64,000 nt of DNA from Acidobacteriota bacterium. Lineage in GTDB: Bacteria > Acidobacteriota > Terriglobia > Acidiferrales > UBA7541. Under the pieces are notes generated by a model. That model was not told where the DNA came from and ran no database searches. It saw only the letters and a program-made list of their open reading frames with translations. This document shows positions 7,963 to 15,749 of the stretch, piece after piece. The stretch covers positions 78,003 to 142,002 of the forward strand of contig JABCYZ010000013.1 of assembly GCA_013289955.1 (NCBI GenBank). The letters run 5' to 3'. Every line of letters begins with the position of its first letter. The stretch's first letter is position 1. The translations under genes and the position numbers were made by a program.

Positions 7963-10515
7963 ATGCCTAGCGGCGCTTCATTTCGGAGTGCCTCCAGATG
8001 CGCCTGGAACCGTCCGCGCCTCTGCCAATTCTTTGCGCTGCTGGTGATTCTTACTCCTGCCAGAGGATTTCGGCAGAAAACCGTCCCCCAAAGCGGCGAG
8101 GTCCGACAACCGCCGGGACTTTCGCCGCTTCTTCAGCAGGCCGAAGAACTTCTCGGGCAAGGCTCCGTCGAAGAAGCCAAAAAGAAAATCGAGGAGGAAC
8201 TCCAGCAGAGTCCTTCGAGCGTTGACGGCTATACCCTCCTCGGAATTGTCTACACCGGCGAAAAGGACTACGTAAACGCCCTGAAATCCCTGGAAAAGGC
8301 GCTAAGCCTGGATCCCGCTTCCACGAGGGCGCTTAACAACCTCGGGAACCTTTACGTCGCCGAGAAAAAACTTGATCTCGCGGAGAAAGAGTTCAGGAAA
8401 GTTTTGCGCATCGAGCCAGGCAATCGCGATGGAAACTACAATCTGGGCCTGGTTCTGATGGCTGCGGGTTCACCTGTGGAGGCAATTTCTTACCTCCAGC
8501 GAGTCCGACCTCCGGACAATGCAACACGCTCGAACCTAATCCGCGCTTACCTGCGCGCGGGAAGAACCGCGGAAGCTTTGAAAATGGCGACGGAGCTTTC
8601 CGCCGGAAATAAGGACGACGTGCAGTTGCATTTCACGCTGGGATTGTTGCTGGCTTCGGAAAAGCAGTACCGCGCGGCCCAGCTTGAACTGGAAAGAGCC
8701 GACGCACTGCAACCCGAAACGCTGGAGGTTCTTTATAACCTTGGACAGGTTTACCTTCGCGCGGGCGACTATGCGAAAGCCGAGCTGGTACTGGATCGGG
8801 CGCTAAAACTGAAATCCGACTCACCCCAAACGCTCTACATCCTGGCGCAGGTCTATCAGCAGCAGAGCCGGTCGGTGGATGCGCTGGACTTGCTGGTGCG
8901 CGCCCACAAGCTGGCTCCAGAAAATACCGACATCATCCTGCTTCTGGCACGGGTGAGCATGAGCCAGAATTATTACGAAGACGCGATCCCTCTCCTCGAA
9001 TCGGGCCTGAAAATCGATCCGCAACGCGCCGATCTCCACGCCGCCTTGGGAGAAAGCTATTTCAAATCGGAGAAAACAGAAAAGGCCATTGCAGAATTTC
9101 AAAAGCTGATCGATCTCGCCCCTACGGCGCAATCCTACGCTTTCATGGGAATTTCCTACCGCCGTCTGGGGAGATTCGATAAAGCCCGCGGGTACTTTGA
9201 GACTGGACTCGAGCGGGATCCCCACAACGCTTCCTGCTTGTTCAATCTTGGCTACATCGAGGAGCGGCAGGGCCATCCGGCTCGAGCCGAAGAATTTTTT
9301 CAACAGGCGCTCCGCTACAATCCCGACTTTCCGGAAGCCCTGCTGGAACTGGCCGATCTCCGCGTGGCGAGCAAGAGATTCGAGGACGCCCAGGTCCTGC
9401 TGAGGAAGTACGTCAAGGTCAGCCGCGAGCCTGCTTCGGGATACTACAAGCTCGCCATGGTGGAGAAGGGCCTTCATCAAGCCGAGGCCTCAGAGCGGGA
9501 TTTGAAAGTATTTCAGACGCTCTCGAAGGACTCGGCATCGGGTCCGCAGCCTTATCAGCACATCTTTGACTACGTCGATGAACGCTCCGGCCTTTCTCGC
9601 GAGGCCCGGACACAACAGGACCTGGCCGATCTGACCGAGCAGCTCCAGAAAAACCCAGACCACCCGGAAGGACTCTACCTGCTGGCGCAGACTTATCTGA
9701 AACTCGGGAAACTCGAGGAAGCCCGCGCAACCATCGGCCAGCTTGATCAAATCAGCGCCGGCGACTACCAGACGCAGACCGGTGTGGGCGTGCTGCTGGC
9801 GCGTTATCGTTTGTATGAGGAAGCCATCCAACATTTCCAGAAGGCATTGAGGGCGAACCCTGACCTGGATGACGTAAAATTCGATGTCGCCGATGCGTAT
9901 TTCCGAAAAGGCGATTATGCCGGGGCGCTCCTGGCCGCCAGCCAAGTCTCGGCAGCAGGCCAGCAGGACGATGCGTTTCTTTCTTTGCTCGGAGACATCT
10001 ACGCGCATCTTGCCGATGGCGCCCGCGCCACACAGATTTTTCTGAACGCAATCAACCGGAATCCCGATAACGATCAGTATTATCTATCGCTCGCTCTCGT
10101 CGAGCTGCGCGGGAATGATGCCGCTGGAGCGCGCGAGACGCTGCAGAAAGGCTTGGCGCGGATCCCCGGCTCCGGAAAAATATTTTGGGGATTGGGACTT
10201 GTTTCCGTCCTCGATGGAAAGACTCCACAAGCCGAAGAGGATTTCAAGCGCGCCGTGGACCTGCTGCCGGAATGGCCCGGCAGTTATTCGACGCTGGGCT
10301 TTTTTTATTTTCAAACCGGTGAAATCGGCAAGGCTCGGGAGGTGTTGAACCGCTTCAAGGGAAGCAATGCTGTCGGCGGCCTGGACATAAATCGTATTGA
10401 GGAAGCTTTGTCCCGGGCGCCGGACGTGCCTTCCACGATTCACGAACCCATGCCGATGGCTGCCAGAGCGCAGCTGGTTCAGCTGGCGCTTTCACTCGCC
10501 GACCGGACGCTCTGA
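7963..10515 (+). CDS. Secreted multi-TPR protein
   Basis: 850 residues. A basic N-terminus and hydrophobic stretch (LCQFFALLVILTPARGF, about 20-36) look like a signal peptide; after that nearly the whole chain is made of TPR repeats with the usual 34-residue spacing and signature residues (e.g. TRALNNLGNLYVAEKKLDLAEKEF, LEVLYNLGQVYLRAGDYAKAELVL, ASCLFNLGYIEERQGHPARAEEFF). TPR arrays are protein-protein interaction surfaces. It follows the CRTAC1-redoxin-TPR gene by 45 bases on the same strand, so the two are probably co-transcribed and may form a complex. GGGGAAAG about 8 bases before the ATG serves as the ribosome-binding site. No catalytic motif is visible. Confidence 0.87.
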   Translation: MPSGASFRSASRCAWNRPRLCQFFALLVILTPARGFRQKTVPQSGEVRQPPGLSPLLQQAEELLGQGSVEEAKKKIEEELQQSPSSVDGYTLLGIVYTGEKDYVNALKSLEKALSLDPASTRALNNLGNLYVAEKKLDLAEKEFRKVLRIEPGNRDGNYNLGLVLMAAGSPVEAISYLQRVRPPDNATRSNLIRAYLRAGRTAEALKMATELSAGNKDDVQLHFTLGLLLASEKQYRAAQLELERADALQPETLEVLYNLGQVYLRAGDYAKAELVLDRALKLKSDSPQTLYILAQVYQQQSRSVDALDLLVRAHKLAPENTDIILLLARVSMSQNYYEDAIPLLESGLKIDPQRADLHAALGESYFKSEKTEKAIAEFQKLIDLAPTAQSYAFMGISYRRLGRFDKARGYFETGLERDPHNASCLFNLGYIEERQGHPARAEEFFQQALRYNPDFPEALLELADLRVASKRFEDAQVLLRKYVKVSREPASGYYKLAMVEKGLHQAEASERDLKVFQTLSKDSASGPQPYQHIFDYVDERSGLSREARTQQDLADLTEQLQKNPDHPEGLYLLAQTYLKLGKLEEARATIGQLDQISAGDYQTQTGVGVLLARYRLYEEAIQHFQKALRANPDLDDVKFDVADAYFRKGDYAGALLAASQVSAAGQQDDAFLSLLGDIYAHLADGARATQIFLNAINRNPDNDQYYLSLALVELRGNDAAGARETLQKGLARIPGSGKIFWGLGLVSVLDGKTPQAEEDFKRAVDLLPEWPGSYSTLGFFYFQTGEIGKAREVLNRFKGSNAVGGLDINRIEEALSRAPDVPSTIHEPMPMAARAQLVQLALSLADRTL

Positions 10516-10537
10516 AACGCGCAGCGGAAGCTCGCGG

Positions 10538-10566
10538 TTGAACGCGCCATGGGGCGAGGCTAGAAT
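10538..10566 (+). promoter_or_regulatory. Candidate sigma-70-type promoter before the CRTAC1 remnant and gene
   Basis: TTGAAC (10538-10543), 17-base spacer, TAGAAT (10561-10566). It may drive the intact CRTAC1 gene at 10871 with a long leader, or may be the leftover promoter of the decayed copy in between. Confidence 0.35.
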
Positions 10567-10647
10567 GCGTGAAGCGCTGCAATATTTGCGGGCGATCCCG
10601 GAATTTTTTCCGGCTTCGGCAGACGCACCTAAACGGAATCTTTCCCA

Positions 10648-10779
10648 ATTACTTGGCCGAGCGGCCAGGCGGACAAACTGACGGATCTACGCGTTGACCG
10701 GTTCATCGCCGTGAAAGAAGGTAAGGGCATTGTACTGCGGGCATTTCCTAAGACTCCGCCAAAGGCGGCAAGCCGATGA
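10648..10779 (+). pseudogene. Remnant: last ~43 codons of a CRTAC1 (ASPIC/UnbV) gene
   Basis: The frame beginning at 10648 reads ITWPSGQADKLTDL..., then FIAVKEGKGIV..., and ends at a TGA at 10777-10779. This matches the extreme C-terminus of ASPIC/UnbV proteins in this window (compare IRWPSGALDTLKDV and VVKEGEGIV in the gene at 53058). A stop codon at 10630-10632 lies just upstream in the same frame and nothing CRTAC1-like is recognisable before it, so the rest of the gene is gone. It lies between a TPR gene and an intact CRTAC1 gene, which suggests a duplicated CRTAC1 gene lost by deletion or recombination. Confidence 0.75.
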
Positions 10780-10870
10780 AGACATGGAGTTTCCCTGACG
10801 TGGCAGAATTCCCAACCGCGGCACAAATGGATTGCTCCCAGCTCGACTCCCGGCCGGGCCAATCTTCGGA

Positions 10871-12706
10871 ATGGAAAAGCCTCCGATCATGAATCCCTTC
10901 CGGCGCCGTTTCCTCGGTTCTTCTTCGGTTCTTCTGGGCAGCGCGCTGCTCGAGGCGCTCACGAGCCCGCTGTGGAAATGGAAGCGTTCCCTGCTCCTCG
11001 AAGCGGACGCAACCACGAATCCTCAAACGCCAAAACCGAGCGTTCCCACTTCGCCGGCAACCTCACCTGTTATCTTCGCCGACGTGGCCAGGGAAGCGGG
11101 CCTGAATTCCCCGAATGTCTGGGGCAGCGTCGACCGCAAACAATACATCATTGAAGCCAAAGGCAGCGGTCTGGCCTTTTTCGATTACGACAATGACGGC
11201 TGGCTGGATATTTATCTGACGAACGGGACGCGCTTCAACACCAACTGGCCACCGGGCAAGGCTCCCACTTCGCATTTGTACAGGAATAACCGCGATGGGA
11301 CTTTCACCGATGTCACGGAAAAATCCGGGCTCGCGCGCACGGCCTGGCAGACAGGGGTTTGCATCGGCGATTACGACAACGACGGTTGGGACGATCTCTT
11401 CTGCTGCTTCTGGGGACACAACATCCTGTTTCACAACAATGGCGACGGAACGTTTACGGACGTCACCCGGAAAGCCGGCGTTTACGATGAACAGATTCGC
11501 TGGGGTTCCGGCTGCACCTGGCTCGACTACGACCGCGACGGTCACCTTGATCTTTTCGTCTGCCACTACATAAAGCTCGACCCCGAAAAAACGCCTTCGC
11601 CGACGGAGCCCCCCGTTTGCCAGTGGAAAGGCATTCCCACGATGTGCGGCCCGCGCGGCCTTCCGGGAGACACGAACCTCCTTTATCACAACAACGGCGA
11701 CGGAACTTTCTCGGACGTATCCGAGAAGTCGGGCATCTTGAAGCCCGGCCCGCGATATTCCATCACGCCCGTTTCCTACGATTTCGATAACGACGGCTGG
11801 CCGGATATCTATGTCGCCGTTGATTCGCAGCCCAGCATTCTTTTCCACAACAATCACGACGGCACGTTCACGGACGTCGCGGTGATCGCCGGTTGCGCCT
11901 ATAGCGAGAACGGCCACGAGCAAGCCGGAATGGGGGTGGCCGTTGCCGATTACGACTGCGACGGCTGGCTCGACATTTTCAAAACTAATTTCGCCGACGA
12001 CACTTCCAACCTCTACCACAACAATGGAGATGGCACCTTCAGCGATGTCACCTTTGCGTCCGGTCTCGGCGTCAACAACCAGTACGTTGCCTGGGGCTGC
12101 GGCTTCGTCGATTACGACAACGATGGCTGGCCGGATTTAATCCAGGTCAATGGCCACGTTTACCCGGAGATCGAAGGTCATGACACTGGCCAGACGTTCA
12201 AGAACCCGCGTCTCGTTTACAAAAACCTCGGCGACGGCCGATTCCGGGACGTTTCCGCTCAAATGGGGCCCGGCATCAGTGAGCGCTTCTCGAGCCGCGG
12301 CGCTGCGTTCGGCGACTACGACAACGATGGCAACATCGACGCCCTGATCTTGAATATGAACGATCTGCCGTCGCTCCTGCGCAACGACGGCGGCAACAAA
12401 CAGAATTGGATCAAAATAAAATTGGTCGGGACCGCATGCAATCGCACCGCCATTGGCGCCCGCGTCCGCGTGGTGACCGCCAAGCATGCCCAGATGGACG
12501 AAGTCCACAGCGGCACGAGCGTGATGTCGCAAAGCGACCTGCGCCTGCATTTCGGTATCGGAAAAGCCCAAAAAGTGGATCTCATCGAAGTGAAGTGGCC
12601 TACCACACAGAAACTGGAACGATTCACGGATGTGGGTGCCAATCAGATTCTCACCATCCGCGAAGGCAGCGGCATCGTCGCGGCCGTCAAGCCCAAAACC
12701 AAGTAG
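10871..12706 (+). CDS. CRTAC1-like FG-GAP/VCBS and ASPIC/UnbV protein, probably Tat-exported
   Basis: About 611 residues from the ATG at 10871; the frame is open further (10832), and an ATG at 10889 (MNPFRRRFLGSSS) is also possible. The RRRFLG motif followed by a hydrophobic stretch looks like a Tat or Sec signal. The body is a series of FG-GAP/VCBS blades with calcium loops (FFDYDNDGWLDIYLTNG, GDYDNDGWDDLFCCF, DFDNDGWPDIYVAV), each followed by LYHNNGDGTFSDV-type strands. The C-terminal ASPIC/UnbV domain has ACNRTAIGARVRV and EVHSGTSVMSQSDLRLHFG. A paired-cysteine insert C-X8-C with CGPRGLPG is present. Members are assumed to be exported beta-propeller proteins; no enzymatic role is established. 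It follows a CRTAC1 remnant and a TPR gene, and is convergent with another TPR gene. Confidence 0.88.
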   Translation: MEKPPIMNPFRRRFLGSSSVLLGSALLEALTSPLWKWKRSLLLEADATTNPQTPKPSVPTSPATSPVIFADVAREAGLNSPNVWGSVDRKQYIIEAKGSGLAFFDYDNDGWLDIYLTNGTRFNTNWPPGKAPTSHLYRNNRDGTFTDVTEKSGLARTAWQTGVCIGDYDNDGWDDLFCCFWGHNILFHNNGDGTFTDVTRKAGVYDEQIRWGSGCTWLDYDRDGHLDLFVCHYIKLDPEKTPSPTEPPVCQWKGIPTMCGPRGLPGDTNLLYHNNGDGTFSDVSEKSGILKPGPRYSITPVSYDFDNDGWPDIYVAVDSQPSILFHNNHDGTFTDVAVIAGCAYSENGHEQAGMGVAVADYDCDGWLDIFKTNFADDTSNLYHNNGDGTFSDVTFASGLGVNNQYVAWGCGFVDYDNDGWPDLIQVNGHVYPEIEGHDTGQTFKNPRLVYKNLGDGRFRDVSAQMGPGISERFSSRGAAFGDYDNDGNIDALILNMNDLPSLLRNDGGNKQNWIKIKLVGTACNRTAIGARVRVVTAKHAQMDEVHSGTSVMSQSDLRLHFGIGKAQKVDLIEVKWPTTQKLERFTDVGANQILTIREGSGIVAAVKPKTK

Positions 12707-12734
12707 CCCGAACTAGCAGTTTGTTCCGCTTTCT

Positions 12735-14507
12735 TTACTGCGGCGGAGTCGCCTCCGGGTGATCTTTTAGAATGATCAAAAACTGCCGAAGTTCCCGCCG
12801 CTGCCGCTCGTTTTCTGCGGCCTCTGTCTTCTGGATCTGCTGGTAAGCCTGAAATTCCTGCTGCGCCTGTTCTTCCTGGCCCATTCGCTCGAGGGCGAGA
12901 CCAAGCTGGCGATGTGCTTCCCCCAGCCGCGGGTTCCCGTCAATCGCTTTCCTGTAATCGCCGATGGCTTGCTCGAAATTGCCTTCGGCGAAATGCAAGA
13001 CTCCCAGCTGAAGATAAGCTTCGTCGAGCTGGGGATCGATGACCGCGGACTTTTCAAGGAGGGCTTCGATCTGTTTCAGACCCTCGCGATTTTCAGATCC
13101 CTTCTCGCGCTTCCAAAGGCTTACCGCGTAATAGAAATTGGCCAGTGCGTTTCCGGGCTGCTGCTCCAGAAACCGCGCCAGCTTCTGCTCGCTGCAAGGC
13201 AACGGCGCGGGCGTAGTCTTCTCAATTTTGCCAAGAAAGAGATACGGGGCGGGGTCTGCCGGTTCCAGATCAGAAGCCTCGCACAGGCGCCTCGCCGCGT
13301 CTTCGGGGGAACCGCTCGAGTAGAGGGCCGCTCCAAGCCCAGTCAGCATTCTTGCCGACTTTGGATGCGTGCTCGACCCACGCGCAAAAATTTCTGCCGC
13401 CGGCCCCGCTGCCTTGTGAAGGAGCAACTCCGTTCCCCATTCGAAATAGTTCTGCTCGCTGGGATCCAGGCGAGCCGCCAGTTCGTACTCGCGCACCGCT
13501 TGCAGAGGCTCATTCAATCGCTCGTCAAGTTCGCCCAACAGACGATGGCCTTCAGCGTCATCTGCACTGGCCAGTGCTTTTCGGACTTGCTCGCGAGCTC
13601 CCGCGAAGTCGCCTTTGTCCCGGTAAGCCAGTGCTGCTTCGTACCGCTCTTCTGAGGCGTTCCGGCGTGCCTTCTCCGGCTCGCCCGATTTCAGCGTCAG
13701 CGTTTCCCTGGCGAGCGATTCGCTGGTTCCTGAACTGGCCGCGGAACCGTGCAAGCCCAGATTGCTCCAGTCGGTGACACCCGCAACGGTGAAATTCGGC
13801 TCGTCCTTGAATTCCATCGCGCCAGGCGAGGGCTTGGCGGCCGGCTGCGACGCGGAAGATTCAGGCTTTAACGATCCTGCCGGGCTGAGCACCAGATCGA
13901 CGCGCTTTTTGTCTCCCGGTGACAAAAACAAAGCGTCAACGACCGTATCTGCGCAACCTGGTTTTTGCGCCCGCACGGTGAACGTGCCGCGGTGATCCGC
14001 GGAGAGGACGAACGTGCCGGTTGCACTCGTTTTCGTCTCTAGAATCCTTGGGTTGCCCTTCTCTTCAAGCACGACGGTGGCACCCGCCAGGGGGTTGCCG
14101 TCCGTGCCTCTGACTGTTCCTTCGATAGTGACGGCTTCCGTCTGCTGAGGCGAATGCTGATCCCGGGAAGCCAATGCGCTCGAACAGCTCATCAGCGCGG
14201 CAACTACGCCACCGAGGACGACTCCCCCTCGATTCCGGGATCTTCCGGAAAAGCGCCGCGCTCCATTCCGCAATTCGATCGGCAAGACCAATGTTTTTTC
14301 ACTGCGCAGGAGAGTCGCGCTTGTTTTCCCTGCTTTCGGCCATTCTATCCCCTGCAATAATCCCCCGCAATGAACCCCCAAGGACAAGCGCTTGCGGCAA
14401 CCCGCGACCTCATGTACCCTCCCAGCTTTGTGAAGCCCATTCGAAGGATGTGGCCACGTGATGTTTATGGACAGGAAAAAATTGCAAGTTCCACATTCCA
14501 GGCTCAC
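12735..14507 (-). CDS. Exported protein with carboxypeptidase-regulatory-like and TPR domains
   Basis: The open frame is 590 codons from a GTG at 14507, but the true start is probably downstream: the stretch RFSGRSRNRGGVVLGGVVAALMSCSSALA looks like the signal peptide and begins near residue 85, and a start at 14507 would leave only about 25 bases to the divergent galK. No ATG with a clear ribosome-binding site precedes the signal, so a TTG or CTG start is likely. After the signal come a carboxypeptidase-regulatory-like domain (TIEGTVRGTDGNPLAGATVVL), a linker of about 70 residues, and TPR repeats over the C-terminal half (EAYLQLGVLHFAEGNFEQAIGDY, GEAHRQLGLALERMGQEEQA). The function is unknown; protein scaffolding in the periplasm or at the outer membrane is inferred. 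Confidence 0.8.
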   Translation of the reverse strand: MSLECGTCNFFLSINITWPHPSNGLHKAGRVHEVAGCRKRLSLGVHCGGLLQGIEWPKAGKTSATLLRSEKTLVLPIELRNGARRFSGRSRNRGGVVLGGVVAALMSCSSALASRDQHSPQQTEAVTIEGTVRGTDGNPLAGATVVLEEKGNPRILETKTSATGTFVLSADHRGTFTVRAQKPGCADTVVDALFLSPGDKKRVDLVLSPAGSLKPESSASQPAAKPSPGAMEFKDEPNFTVAGVTDWSNLGLHGSAASSGTSESLARETLTLKSGEPEKARRNASEERYEAALAYRDKGDFAGAREQVRKALASADDAEGHRLLGELDERLNEPLQAVREYELAARLDPSEQNYFEWGTELLLHKAAGPAAEIFARGSSTHPKSARMLTGLGAALYSSGSPEDAARRLCEASDLEPADPAPYLFLGKIEKTTPAPLPCSEQKLARFLEQQPGNALANFYYAVSLWKREKGSENREGLKQIEALLEKSAVIDPQLDEAYLQLGVLHFAEGNFEQAIGDYRKAIDGNPRLGEAHRQLGLALERMGQEEQAQQEFQAYQQIQKTEAAENERQRRELRQFLIILKDHPEATPPQ

Positions 14508-14532
14508 TCGTGTTTGGATTAGATAAAAGTTG

Positions 14533-15699
14533 ATGATGAGACGTCCGACTATCCTTGAGCGGTTTCGTGCGCGATTTGGCGGGGACCCGCGCGTCTATCG
14601 TGCCCCGGGACGCGTCAACCTGATCGGAGAGCACACCGATTACAACGACGGATTCGCGATGCCTGCGGCCATCGAGTTTTATTGCTGGGTCGCCGTCAGC
14701 ACCAGGGAGGATCGCAAACTCAGCATTTACTCCGAGGAGTTTTCGGCCGCGGCCGACGCGGATTTGGATTCTGCCTCGCATCAGCCGTCCAAAACGTGGA
14801 GCGACTATCCCGTCGGCGTGGCGCTTCAACTGGAGCAGGCCGGATTCCGGCTTCGCGGAGCGAATCTGCTCATTGAAAGCGAAGTCCCCATGGGCGCGGG
14901 GCTCAGCTCCTCGGCCGCGATTGAAGTAGCGACGGCTCTGGCTCTTGCCGATCAGTCGGGCTGGTCTCCGGACCGCGTGCGATTGGCGCAGCTCTGCCAA
15001 AAAGCAGAAAACGAATTCGTAGGTGCGCGTGTCGGGATCATGGACCAATTCGTTTCGCTGCACGGACAAGAAGATCACGCGCTGATGCTCGATTGCCGCG
15101 CGCTAACCTTCGAATCGCTCTTGATTCCAGATTCCGTCAAGCTGGTGATCAGCAATACCATGGTCAAGCACGAGCTGGCCTCGAGTGAATACAATCGCCG
15201 GCGCGCAGATTGCGAAGAGGCCGTCCGCCGGCTGGCGGAAGTCCTGCCGGGGATTCGCGCTCTGAGGGACGTGAGCCTCGAACAGCTGGAACGGCATCAG
15301 GATGTGCTCTCCGAGGTCATCTACAAGCGCGCGCTGCACATTGTCACAGAGAACGCACGGGTGCTCGACAGCGCGGAAGCACTCCGCTCCGGCGATATCG
15401 CGCGATTTGGAATGCGCATGGCCGAATCTCATCGCAGCCTCCGCGATTTGTACGAAGTCAGCTGCCGCGAACTGGATTTGATGGTGGACCTGGCTTACCA
15501 GCAGAGAGGCGTTTTCGGCGCGCGCATGACGGGCGGCGGCTTCGGCGGCGCTACTATCAATCTTGTGGATGCGCGTTACGCCGGAGAATTTAAGGAAAAA
15601 ATGGCCAAGGCCTATCAAAAAGAGACTGGCCTCGTGCCCCAAATCTACATTTGCAAACCGGCGGAGGGCGCGAGCCCGGTCTCTTCTTCTGATCTTTGA
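14533..15699 (+). CDS. galK: Galactokinase
   Basis: 388 residues, the normal length. It phosphorylates alpha-D-galactose at C1 with ATP, the first step of the Leloir pathway, in the cytoplasm. The galactokinase signature GRVNLIGEHTDYNDG lies at about 26-40, the GHMP ATP-binding motif PMGAGLSSSAA at about 119, the catalytic aspartate in GIMDQF at residue 171, and the third GHMP motif MTGGGFGGATINL near 335. Start choice: TTG-ATG-ATG occur in a row (14530, 14533, 14536); the first ATG is preferred. A TAGATA hexamer at 14520-14525 ends only 7 bases before it and no Shine-Dalgarno is visible, so the transcript may be leaderless. No galT or galE is in the window. Its convergent neighbour encodes an exported GH2 glycosidase, which fits release and use of galactose. 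Confidence 0.95.
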   Translation: MMRRPTILERFRARFGGDPRVYRAPGRVNLIGEHTDYNDGFAMPAAIEFYCWVAVSTREDRKLSIYSEEFSAAADADLDSASHQPSKTWSDYPVGVALQLEQAGFRLRGANLLIESEVPMGAGLSSSAAIEVATALALADQSGWSPDRVRLAQLCQKAENEFVGARVGIMDQFVSLHGQEDHALMLDCRALTFESLLIPDSVKLVISNTMVKHELASSEYNRRRADCEEAVRRLAEVLPGIRALRDVSLEQLERHQDVLSEVIYKRALHIVTENARVLDSAEALRSGDIARFGMRMAESHRSLRDLYEVSCRELDLMVDLAYQQRGVFGARMTGGGFGGATINLVDARYAGEFKEKMAKAYQKETGLVPQIYICKPAEGASPVSSSDL

Positions 15700-15749
15700 C
15701 GCCATGCGCTCGGGCGCTCGCGCCGCTTGCGCGCACGTCCCGCAGACCG

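Noticed and set aside
12735..14507. N-terminal extension of the TPR gene up to 14507 as real protein
   Set aside because: The first ~80 residues precede an obvious signal peptide and leave almost no room for the galK promoter; kept only because the true non-ATG start is not clear.
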